64,000 nucleotides of DNA from Nitrospira sp. (lineage in GTDB: Bacteria > Nitrospirota > Nitrospiria > Nitrospirales > Nitrospiraceae). Where the stretch lies: NCBI GenBank assembly GCA_024998625.1, contig JACOEL010000009.1:62001-126000 (forward strand), given 5' to 3'. Shown piece after piece: positions 33,462 through 43,132 of the stretch (position 1 is its first letter; each line of letters opens with the position of its first letter). The notes below the pieces were generated by a model. That model ran no database searches, was not told the origin of the DNA, and saw only the letters and a program-made list of their open reading frames with translations. The position numbers and the translations under genes are program-made.

Positions 33462-34943
33462 TCAGCGCGACAGAACGTCCTGCACATCCGGCGGCGTTGC
33501 CTGCATGCGCGCGCCGAGAATGGGATATCGTTCGGTCAATTTCTGTTTCATGAGCCAGGCAATGGTGCGATAGGACCAGTGCCCCTTCACCCCGGAACGC
33601 AATTTCGCAATGTACTCCGCTTCCGCATAGTCCATCTTGAAGAGGCAGCGCACGGAGAAGCCAAAGGGAATGGCATACATGGCCGCTTCCTGGCTCGATT
33701 TCCGGAGTTGTTCGATATCGGATTTTACATGCCCCATGGCTTCGCGGTACTCGTGGTCGAGCCCCGCTTCCGCCAGAATGGGCGGTGTCTCAAACCCGTG
33801 CACAGTGGTGAAGTTCTGCTGCACCTGCTGGCAGCGCCGGTGCCGGTGCATGTCGCGCCACCCGCCGATGTCCATCATCACATCGAACACAAAGGCATAG
33901 CCGCTGCGGAACTCCTTGATCAATTCGTCATGCGGTCCGCGTTTCTGAAAGGCGATTTCGATGGTGTCCTGCTTCTGTTTCTCCGTCCAGTCCCGCACGA
34001 CCGCGAGGATCTTTCGATACGGAGCCTGCGAGGCGCGATAGAGCAGCGTGGTGACGACTTCGTCGACCGGATGGTGGGGCTCGATCAACTCCACCGGTTC
34101 CGCGGCGCCCCAGGCGGTTGGTTGATCCAACCCGGTGCCCTTCAGTACTTCTTTCGCATACCGGGCGAGGTCGAGGTACACCTCCGACTGATACACATTC
34201 GGTTTGGCATATCGCGCCAGGGTCGGGGCCATGGGTTCCCCCAGCCCGGCCGCCTGACCGCACAGTTCTCCCCAGAGATTCATCGGCGCCTTCCGACAGG
34301 CTTCCTGCAACTCTTCTCCCAGCAGTCGAAGTTCCGGCAGTTGGGACGAGAGCAACCGCGTCATCTGCTTTTCGAGGGTGCGAATGCTGACGACCTGTCC
34401 CACGTTCGTCTGTGCCGCCAGCGGTAGCAGATACCGGGTCACATCGAATGCCCGTGCGGTGATCGCCCGCTGATAGGCTGCGGGGGTCATGTGCTCGGGT
34501 CGAGGCTCCCGTTCGGTGAGAAACTGGCTCAAGGGGTCATGGAGCGCACGGTAGACCGTCGCGAGACTTCGGAGAATGCCGAGATAGGTTGCTTCGGTCT
34601 CTTGCCCGCGAATGGTGTCCGGCACAAACCAGCTGGTCGAGGCAAAGTTCTGATACCGGCTCGACTTGGCCTGACCGTCCCACACCGGTTCATCCTCCAG
34701 GCGGATGGCGGCCAACTCGGAAATCTGTTCAAAGCAAATGATCACATGGCCGAGGTCCGCGATCGAACCATGGCCGTAGTCGAAATAAAACTGTTCCCAG
34801 AATTTTTCAGAAGAATGCCCATGGACCCATTTGATGCTCTCCTCGATGGAGTCCGGGGACCGGCTGTACCGCGCGAGGGCATAGGCGGATTTTTCCGGTG
34901 GCATCGGAGCGAGGGCGATCACACGGCGGCCTTGAGTGGTCAT
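33462..34943 (-). CDS. two-domain ThyX-like protein (flavin-dependent thymidylate synthase homologue)
   Basis: A 493-residue protein that contains two ThyX-fold segments. The N-terminal one has FYFDYGHGSIADLGHVIICF and LEDEPVWDGQAKSSRYQNF, where the canonical RHRxxSxNExSxRY is degenerate; the C-terminal one has GWRDMHRHRRCQQVQQNF, closer to the ThyX motif but still altered. Typical ThyX proteins are about 220-270 residues and act as tetramers; this tandem form is twice as long and is known only as an uncharacterised homologue group. Whether it makes dTMP is unclear, since the Ser that activates dUMP (in RHRxxS) is not in place in either half. A TPR gene follows in the same operon. Confidence 0.75.
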   Translation of the reverse strand: MTTQGRRVIALAPMPPEKSAYALARYSRSPDSIEESIKWVHGHSSEKFWEQFYFDYGHGSIADLGHVIICFEQISELAAIRLEDEPVWDGQAKSSRYQNFASTSWFVPDTIRGQETEATYLGILRSLATVYRALHDPLSQFLTEREPRPEHMTPAAYQRAITARAFDVTRYLLPLAAQTNVGQVVSIRTLEKQMTRLLSSQLPELRLLGEELQEACRKAPMNLWGELCGQAAGLGEPMAPTLARYAKPNVYQSEVYLDLARYAKEVLKGTGLDQPTAWGAAEPVELIEPHHPVDEVVTTLLYRASQAPYRKILAVVRDWTEKQKQDTIEIAFQKRGPHDELIKEFRSGYAFVFDVMMDIGGWRDMHRHRRCQQVQQNFTTVHGFETPPILAEAGLDHEYREAMGHVKSDIEQLRKSSQEAAMYAIPFGFSVRCLFKMDYAEAEYIAKLRSGVKGHWSYRTIAWLMKQKLTERYPILGARMQATPPDVQDVLSR

Positions 34944-35109
34944 AGTTTTAGAGAAGCGAGCCCAACGGCTTGTGATTGAGCAGAGTACTTGTGGGCGCCC
35001 ATTCTTACAAGGTGGGCACTATACTCTCGCAGAGAAGGCCGGTGCAACACGGTCGTCTCTCGTATCTCCTCACTCGTGAAGTGCAGAGCGAGGTACGGAG
35101 CTCGCCGCG

Positions 35110-35139
35110 TTGACTTGCCCGCGGGACCGCCGCTATAGT
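35110..35139 (+). promoter_or_regulatory. sigma70-type promoter of hisS
   Basis: TTGACT (35110-35115) and TATAGT (35134-35139) are 18 bp apart and lie 36 bp upstream of the hisS ATG. Confidence 0.65.
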
Positions 35140-35175
35140 CCCGCTCGACCTGTCGGGAGACCCACTAGCAGAGCC

Positions 35176-36432
35176 ATGATTAAAGCGATTAAGGGCGTCA
35201 AAGATCTCCTGCCTGAAGAGTCCCCGCGTTGGCGATTCATCGAGGATACCGCCAGGCAGTGGGCCCTCCGTTACGGCTTTCAAGAGATCCGCGTCCCGAT
35301 TTTCGAGACCACGACGTTGTTCGCGCGCAGCATCGGCGCCTCGACCGACATCGTGGAGAAGGAAATGTACACCTTCGCGGACCGCGATGGGTCGTCGCTG
35401 ACCCTGCGTCCTGAAGGGACAGCCGGGACGGTCCGCGCGTTCATCGAGCACAACCGCGCCGCCGATCCGCGGCCGCAAAAATATTATTACGCTGGGCCGA
35501 TGTTCCGCCACGAGCGTCCTCAAGCCGGGCGTTTGCGGCAATTTCACCAGTTTGGTGTCGAATCCTTCGGTGTGTCCGACCCGCGGGCCGACGTCGAAGT
35601 CATGTCGCTGCTGTGGCGACTCTTGTCCGATCTTACGCTGCCGGGATTGACCTTGGAAATCAATAATCTGGGATATACAGAGGACCGGGCCCGGTACAAA
35701 CCGCTCTTGGTGGCGTTCCTACAGGGTGTGGAAAGCCGCCTCTGCGGAAATTGCCAGCGCCGGATCGAGACGAACCCGTTACGCGTTCTGGACTGCAAAG
35801 TTCCGGAATGCCGATCGGCTACCGAGGATGCTCCCCGCCTGGCCGATTCCTTGTCACCCGCAGCGCGGGACCATTTCGAGCGCGTGACGACTGGCCTTCA
35901 ATCGGTGGGCATCCCGTTTCACATGAATCCCCGGCTCGTCCGTGGCCTGGATTATTACTGTCTCACCGCATTCGAGGTCACCTGCTCCCATTTGGGTGCG
36001 CAGAATGCCGTCGGAGCCGGTGGACGTTATGACGGTCTCGTTGAACAACTTGGTGGAGCCGCCGTGCCGGCGGTCGGATTCGCCGTCGGGTTGGAACGGA
36101 TTGCCCTGATGGTGCCGGAGACCGTGATGGTGCCGGGCATTCCCCGGGTCTATGTTGCTGCCTTTGGCACTCAGGCTGTCGGTGTCGGATTTACGCTGCT
36201 CGATGAACTCCGTCGAAACGGAGTGCCGGCCGACATGGACTTCCGTTCGGCGTCACTCAAGGCCCACTTGCGTCAGGCTGATCGTCTCAATGCCCTCTAT
36301 ACGATCCTCCTCGGTGATGATGAAGTGACCAAAGGTGTCGCCACCGTCCGGAATATGCAGACAAAGGCACAGGAAGATGTCCCGATTCCAGACCTCGCAT
36401 CAGCCCTCCGCACCAGACTCGTCAACAGGTAG
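35176..36432 (+). CDS. hisS: histidyl-tRNA synthetase
   Basis: A 418-residue class II aminoacyl-tRNA synthetase specific for histidine. Motif 2 is KYYYAGPMFRHERPQAGR followed by RQFHQFGVESFG; the histidine-specific motifs GLDYYCLTAFEV and GGRYDGLVEQLGG and motif 3 (AVGFAVGLERI) are intact; the C-terminal anticodon-binding domain follows from about residue 325. It charges tRNA-His in the cytoplasm. The ATG at 36 bp after its promoter is chosen over a longer in-frame start at 35110, which overlaps the promoter. It ends just before the AT-rich, DnaA-box-containing stretch at the left of the origin region. Confidence 0.96.
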   Translation: MIKAIKGVKDLLPEESPRWRFIEDTARQWALRYGFQEIRVPIFETTTLFARSIGASTDIVEKEMYTFADRDGSSLTLRPEGTAGTVRAFIEHNRAADPRPQKYYYAGPMFRHERPQAGRLRQFHQFGVESFGVSDPRADVEVMSLLWRLLSDLTLPGLTLEINNLGYTEDRARYKPLLVAFLQGVESRLCGNCQRRIETNPLRVLDCKVPECRSATEDAPRLADSLSPAARDHFERVTTGLQSVGIPFHMNPRLVRGLDYYCLTAFEVTCSHLGAQNAVGAGGRYDGLVEQLGGAAVPAVGFAVGLERIALMVPETVMVPGIPRVYVAAFGTQAVGVGFTLLDELRRNGVPADMDFRSASLKAHLRQADRLNALYTILLGDDEVTKGVATVRNMQTKAQEDVPIPDLASALRTRLVNR

Positions 36433-36532
36433 TTCAGACTCCTTTTTGTAGTTGACTTTCCTTCCTAGAATTCGTACGCTCCGCATTCTGTTTTGCATCT
36501 ATAAGCTATTGATTCTTAATCACTCTTAAAGA

Positions 36533-36541
36533 TTATCCACA
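36533..36541 (+). other. consensus DnaA box in AT-rich DNA
   Basis: TTATCCACA, the perfect DnaA-binding consensus, in an AT-rich stretch (about 36500-36553) between hisS and the DsrE-like gene. The AT-rich flank could serve as an unwinding element. Confidence 0.75.
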
Positions 36542-36553
36542 GATAAATTTTCA

Positions 36554-36874
36554 ATGAGCGCCAAGAAGTTCGGCATCCTGTTATCCACACCCCCCTCACA
36601 CCCCAGTGTCGAGACGGTGGCACAGCTCGCTTCAGAGGCACTCGCCGACGGTGTGGATCTCTATCTGTATTTCATTGATGAGGGAGTGAAGAATCTTCGC
36701 GACCCTCGTTATACCGAACTCGTCGGCCGAGGTATGAAACTGTTTGTCTGTGCCTATGGATGCCAGCAGCATGGAGTCTCGACCGATGCTCTCGATTCCC
36801 GCATTTCTCTCTGTGGCCTGGTCGTGCTGTCGAATATTGTGAACGGCTGCGACCGGTTTCTGGCATTTACATAA
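36554..36874 (+). CDS. DsrE/TusD-like sulfur-relay protein
   Basis: A 106-residue protein of the DsrE fold: KKFGILLSTPPSHPSVETVA at the N-terminus, a Rossmann-like core (ADGVDLYLYFIDEGVKNL) and the C-terminal segment SRISLCGLVVLSNIVNGCD. Cysteines at about 67, 70, 87 and 99 include candidates for persulfide carrying. In sulfur oxidisers DsrEFH is a sulfurtransferase; in E. coli TusBCD relays sulfur to tRNA. Here it heads a three-gene cluster with DsrF- and DsrH-like genes. A consensus DnaA box (36581-36589) lies inside its coding region. Confidence 0.75.
   Translation: MSAKKFGILLSTPPSHPSVETVAQLASEALADGVDLYLYFIDEGVKNLRDPRYTELVGRGMKLFVCAYGCQQHGVSTDALDSRISLCGLVVLSNIVNGCDRFLAFT
36581..36589 (+). 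other. consensus DnaA box within the DsrE-like gene
   Basis: A second TTATCCACA, 40 bp downstream of the first and inside the coding sequence of the DsrE-like gene (codons 10-12). Confidence 0.7.
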
Positions 36875-36897
36875 GATGATCGTCTGAAGGGACGACT

Positions 36898-37248
36898 GTG
36901 GCAGCCACTGCATCCATCGTGCTGATTATTCGGGAAGACCCGCGGACGTCTGCTCGTCCGGTCGAGGCCTTGCGCATCGCATTGGGATTGGCGGCCGGAG
37001 AGAACCCGATTACGGTGATTCTCATAGGACAGGCCGTTCAGCTGTTGGCGGAAGAGACGGATGAGATCGTCGATATCGAGATTCTCGAAAAGTATCTTCC
37101 CTCTTTCGAGCATCTCCAGATCCCGTTTCTCCTGGTGTTTCCTTCCGGCCCGGCCCCTGAGCTTCAAGAGGGATTCGCAGTCACCGTCGGTTCTTGTGAA
37201 TCGGCCCGGCAGGCTATGGCCGCAGCCGACCGCGTTTTGGTCTTTTAG
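36898..37248 (+). CDS. DsrF/TusC-like protein
   Basis: A 116-residue protein of the DsrE/F fold starting with GTG (GAAGGGA upstream). Core elements are ASIVLIIREDPRTSARPVEA, then GLAAGENPITVILIGQAVQL and the C-terminal strand AADRVLVF. It lacks an obvious conserved cysteine in the DsrE position (one Cys, in GSCESARQ), as in structural DsrF/TusC subunits. It is the middle gene of the cluster; the gene downstream starts 15 bp after its stop. Confidence 0.7.
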   Translation: MAATASIVLIIREDPRTSARPVEALRIALGLAAGENPITVILIGQAVQLLAEETDEIVDIEILEKYLPSFEHLQIPFLLVFPSGPAPELQEGFAVTVGSCESARQAMAAADRVLVF

Positions 37249-37263
37249 CTCCTATGGGATTTC

Positions 37264-37536
37264 ATGGCTGCTCGTAAAACGTTGTATTTCCTCCGACGGC
37301 CGGTTTCGGATCCGGCACAATCCCTCTTGCCTTCCGCATCGGCGGATGTGTCGCCAGGCGCCTATTCGCTGGTTCTCTTGGAAGAAGCGGTGGAGTCTTT
37401 GCCGGCGTTCCCCGGCTCGATTTACGTGCTTCCATCTGCATCGGGTATTGCGGCAACCCCCGTTTCCGGAAAGATCATCTCCTATCGAGATCTTGTCGGC
37501 TTGATTGCGGAGCATGATTCAACCATTGTGCTGTGA
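37264..37536 (+). CDS. DsrH/TusB-like protein
   Basis: A 90-residue protein with the short DsrH/TusB layout: MAARKTLYFLRRPVSDPAQS, the central SLVLLEEAVESLPAFPGSIY and the C-terminal KIISYRDLVGLIAEHDSTIV with a hydrophobic end. The usual cysteine of DsrH (in E. coli TusB absent) is missing, so it is probably a structural subunit of the trimeric relay. It ends just before the origin hairpin at 37539. No dsrC/tusE or dsrAB gene is visible in the window. Confidence 0.65.
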   Translation: MAARKTLYFLRRPVSDPAQSLLPSASADVSPGAYSLVLLEEAVESLPAFPGSIYVLPSASGIAATPVSGKIISYRDLVGLIAEHDSTIVL

Positions 37537-37538
37537 TC

Positions 37539-37588
37539 CGGCTCTCTTCTCTTAGTTATCTTCCTAATAAAGAGAAGAACCGGAGCCG
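37539..37588. other. long hairpin at the left edge of the dnaA-proximal origin region
   Basis: CGGCTC TCTTCTCTT (37539-37553) pairs with AAGAGAAGA (37570-37578) and, after a four-base bulge, GAGCCG (37583-37588), giving about 15 base pairs with a 16-nt loop. There is no T-run, so it is either a weak terminator for the DsrEFH-like cluster or part of the origin structure. Confidence 0.6.
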
Positions 37589-37891
37589 TCGGAGTCGGAG
37601 TAGGCTATGTGGGTTCTGTGGATGAATGCGAAGAGGTCCATGGGCGTTGACGATCGAAGAGCCTAGCCCATGTTGATGAGATGGTGTATAAGGCAGGGGG
37701 TGTTCAGGGATAAGGTGAGGGTACCTGTGCACGGGAAAGATGAACAGTCGGCCCATCTCGCGGATGTCCACAAGAAGCGAGGGCCTCTCCTCATTGAGCG
37801 ATCAACAAAACCAGGGCTTCCTATGTATTTATCCACACCTGTGTATAAGGCTGTGAGTATTTATAGGTCATTGATTTTATAGGATTATTAG
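37589..37891. other. candidate oriC segment upstream of dnaA
   Basis: A 303-bp noncoding segment before dnaA. It carries one consensus DnaA box TTATCCACA (37829-37837) followed closely by an inverted TGTGTATAA (37840-37848, one mismatch to consensus), further degenerate boxes (TGTGGATGA near 37616, TGTCCACA near 37767, GTGTATAAG near 37684) and an AT-rich tract (about 37856-37885) next to the dnaA start. This organisation, with dnaA and dnaN downstream, fits a bacterial origin; a second DnaA-box group lies at 36533-36589. Confidence 0.7.
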
Positions 37892-39232
37892 ATGTGGAAT
37901 GACGCGCTGATGTACATTCAGGAAAAGGTCCCGAAGCAGGTCTTTGAAACCTGGTTCACTCCTGTTGTACTCGACCGGATTGAAGATACGACGGCGTATC
38001 TTGCAGTCCCGAACAAGTTTTTCGGCGAGTGGTTAGGGGAACATTACCGCGATCTCCTGGCGGAAGCGGTCTCCGCTGCGCAAGGGGGCGGCCACTTGGA
38101 CGTGTCCTTTGTCGTCAACCACAAGCAGGCTCCTTCCACTTCGGCTGTTCAGCTGGAAAGTGGGCCGACGGATACGGCCGGGCGTGGATTCGTCGCGTCT
38201 CGATCAAAACGCGGCGTGCAATTGAATCCGAAATACACCTTCAAGAGTTTCGTGGTCGGGGCAGGAAACCAGTTCGCCCACGCGGCCTGTATGGCCGTGG
38301 CCGAACAACCGGCTAAAGCCTACAACCCGCTGTTTCTCTATGGCGGTGTGGGATTGGGCAAGACCCATTTGCTGAATGCGATCGGCAACTACCTGGCCGA
38401 GCGGAGTGACCTCCGCATCGCCTACCTGACCACCGAGCAATTTACGAACGAGGTCATCAACTCCATTCGTTATGACAAGATGATCGATCTGCGTAAGCGG
38501 TATCGCAATGTCGACATGTTGATGATCGACGACATCCAATTTCTGGCTGGCAAAGAGCGGACGCAGGAAGAGTTTTTTCATACGTTCAATACCCTCTACG
38601 AAGCTCATAAACAGATCGTCCTGTCGAGCGACCGTTTTCCGAAGGATATGCCGGACATCGAAGAGCGGCTTCGTTCCCGGTTCGAATGGGGGCTTATTGC
38701 CGACCTTCAGCCGCCGGACGTGGAGACCCGCATCGCCATCTTGCGGAAGAAATCCGAGGACGAACGCATTGCGCTGCCCGAGGATGTGATTCACTTCCTC
38801 GCCACCACGATGAAGAACAACATTCGTGAGTTGGAAGGCTCACTCGTGCGCGTCGGGGCCTATTCCTCGCTGACCGGGCAAACGATCACGCTCGACATGG
38901 CCAAGAACGTGTTGCGCGATCTCATCGGGGACAAGAAGAAAATTGTCTCCATCGAAGATATTCAAGAGGCGGTGGGGTCGAAGTATCATTTGAAGATTGC
39001 CGATTTGAAATCGCGACGTCGGAGCAAAACGCTGGTGCATCCGCGCCAGATCGCCATGTACCTCTGCCGGGAACTCACCGACGCCTCCTTTCCTGAAATC
39101 GGGCGCCAGTTCGGGGGCAAGGACCATACGACGATTATTCACGCCTGCCGCCAGATCACCAAAGCAAAAGAAATCGACAACACTTTGCACACGACGCTGG
39201 AAGGCCTGAAAGAACAGATCTTGAGGGCGTAG
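37892..39232 (+). CDS. dnaA: chromosomal replication initiator DnaA
   Basis: A 446-residue DnaA with all four domains: N-terminal domain I ([20 protein letters not shown]), a short variable linker, the AAA+ domain III (Walker [19 protein letters not shown], Walker [21 protein letters not shown], box VII region [19 protein letters not shown]) and the DNA-binding domain IV with the signature [14 protein letters not shown]. It binds DnaA boxes and opens the origin. AGGA lies seven bases before the ATG. DnaA boxes immediately upstream imply autoregulation. Confidence 0.98.
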   Translation: MWNDALMYIQEKVPKQVFETWFTPVVLDRIEDTTAYLAVPNKFFGEWLGEHYRDLLAEAVSAAQGGGHLDVSFVVNHKQAPSTSAVQLESGPTDTAGRGFVASRSKRGVQLNPKYTFKSFVVGAGNQFAHAACMAVAEQPAKAYNPLFLYGGVGLGKTHLLNAIGNYLAERSDLRIAYLTTEQFTNEVINSIRYDKMIDLRKRYRNVDMLMIDDIQFLAGKERTQEEFFHTFNTLYEAHKQIVLSSDRFPKDMPDIEERLRSRFEWGLIADLQPPDVETRIAILRKKSEDERIALPEDVIHFLATTMKNNIRELEGSLVRVGAYSSLTGQTITLDMAKNVLRDLIGDKKKIVSIEDIQEAVGSKYHLKIADLKSRRRSKTLVHPRQIAMYLCRELTDASFPEIGRQFGGKDHTTIIHACRQITKAKEIDNTLHTTLEGLKEQILRA

Positions 39233-39253
39233 GCCCGCTGAGGGAGACCGACC

Positions 39254-40384
39254 ATGAAGGTACGCATCGGACGAGAGGAATTGTTGACGGGATTGCAGCG
39301 GGTGCAGGGTGTCGTGGAAAAACGAAACACCATGCCCATCCTCTCGAATATTCTGTTGGAAGCCAAACATGACGGCGCTGAAATTGTCGCCACCGATCTC
39401 GAGATCGGCATGCGGGGTCTGTACAAGGCGACGGTCCTCGAAGCCGGCGGCGTGACGATTTCCGCGCGCAAGTTGTACGAAATCATCAAGGAGTTGCCGA
39501 GCGGGGAGATCGAGCTGACGTCCGGCGACAACAACTGGACGACGATCCACTCCGGGAAGAGTCAGTTCAAAGTTGTCGGCCTTCCGAGCGGCGACTATCC
39601 GGCGCTGCCCTCCATCGAACGCGAGGGGCTGACGCCGCTGGCCGGGGCGGGTCTGTTGGAATTGATTCGCAAGACCTTGTTTGCCGCGGGCGACAATGAT
39701 GCGCGGTACATCCTGAACGGCCTGCTCGTGAGCTTGACGACGACTGAAAAGAAAACCACGCTCTTGCGACTGGTCGGCACCGACGGCCATCGACTGGCCG
39801 TGGCGGAGCGCGAAGTCGGCGCCCCGAATGCGAAGCAGCCGGCCCAGGACATCAAAGCGATCATCCCGAAGAAGGCGGCGCAGGAAATGCGGCGTCTGCT
39901 GGAAGAGGGGGGCGACGAAGAGCCCTTGATCGGGTTCACCAAGAATCTCATGATTTTCCGCAAGAGCGGCCTGCTCCTCACCTCCCGCCTCATGGAGGGG
40001 AACTACCCCAATTACCAGCAGGTGGTCCCGAAAGAGAGCGGCAAGCGCATTGCGGTCAATCGTGGGCTGCTGGAAAGCGCGTTGCGACGGGTCTCGGTGT
40101 TGTCGAAAGACAAGGCGAATGCCGTGAAGGTCTCGTTTGCCCCCGGCGGCATGACCCTGTTTTCCAGCAATCCGGATTATGGAGAAGCCACGGAAGAACT
40201 GGTAGCCCGATATGAGGGGGAGGCGCTCAATACAGGATTCAACGCCCGCTACCTCTTGGATGCATTGAGCGTCATGGATGGAGAATCGGTCTCGTTGCAG
40301 ATGGACACGGCTTTGAGCCCCTGCCTGATTCAGGAAGCTGAGAGTCCCGGATTCAAATGCGTCGTGATGCCGATCAAGATCTAA
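39254..40384 (+). CDS. dnaN: DNA polymerase III beta sliding clamp
   Basis: A 376-residue beta clamp with three repeated domains: MKVRIGREELLTGLQRVQGV and KRNTMPILSNILLEA in the first, the TDGHRLAVAEREV segment in the second, and the C-terminal VVMPIKI in the third, which is close to the usual VMPMRL terminus that forms the binding cleft. It tethers polymerase III to DNA. It starts 21 bp after dnaA with a GGGAG site and is surely cotranscribed with it. The next gene is gyrB; recF, common at this place, is missing. Confidence 0.98.
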   Translation: MKVRIGREELLTGLQRVQGVVEKRNTMPILSNILLEAKHDGAEIVATDLEIGMRGLYKATVLEAGGVTISARKLYEIIKELPSGEIELTSGDNNWTTIHSGKSQFKVVGLPSGDYPALPSIEREGLTPLAGAGLLELIRKTLFAAGDNDARYILNGLLVSLTTTEKKTTLLRLVGTDGHRLAVAEREVGAPNAKQPAQDIKAIIPKKAAQEMRRLLEEGGDEEPLIGFTKNLMIFRKSGLLLTSRLMEGNYPNYQQVVPKESGKRIAVNRGLLESALRRVSVLSKDKANAVKVSFAPGGMTLFSSNPDYGEATEELVARYEGEALNTGFNARYLLDALSVMDGESVSLQMDTALSPCLIQEAESPGFKCVVMPIKI

Positions 40385-40481
40385 GGTTAGCCGTTAAACG
40401 TCACTCGTCAAACGTGCCTGAACCGGTGGTCAGCGGTTGACCGATGACGGCTGACGAATGACCGAGTCACAGAGGAGTTGA

Positions 40482-42956
<2,475 letters not shown>

Positions 42957-43001
42957 CCGGTCCTGATTGAGAAGACGACAACGTGGTTCTGTGAATTCGT
43001 A

Positions 43002-43121
43002 GGATGCTCAACATGGCGCTTCGGCAAGGCCGCAGGCGAGAGAGGACCGGAGGCGTACCCTCCGGGTACGTTGAGGACCTTCTCGAGCCGAGAACGAAGC
43101 CGAGGGACATGTTCAGCATCC
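43002..43121. repeat. dispersed palindromic repeat, copy B, between gyrB and gyrA
   Basis: A 120-bp element with 14-bp terminal inverted repeats (GGATGCTCAACATG at 43002, CATGTTCAGCATCC at 43108-43121, one mismatch) and the family core GGCGTACCCTCCGGGTACG at its centre. It fills most of the gyrB-gyrA gap; the gyrA ribosome site (GGAGGG) begins three bases after its end, so it forms the leader of gyrA or lies in the gyrBA transcript. Confidence 0.88.
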
Positions 43122-43132
43122 GTGGAGGGTAG

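Noticed and set aside
36554-37536. DsrEFH-like trio as evidence for sulfur oxidation
   Set aside because: No dsrAB, dsrC or sox genes are in the window and the DsrH-like protein lacks the usual cysteine; a tRNA-thiolation or other relay role is as likely.
40385-40481. TGACG/CGTCA-rich gap between dnaN and gyrB as an operator
   Set aside because: The words recur loosely without a fixed spacing or symmetric centre, and similar text occurs after the exporter operon; more likely low-complexity intergenic drift.
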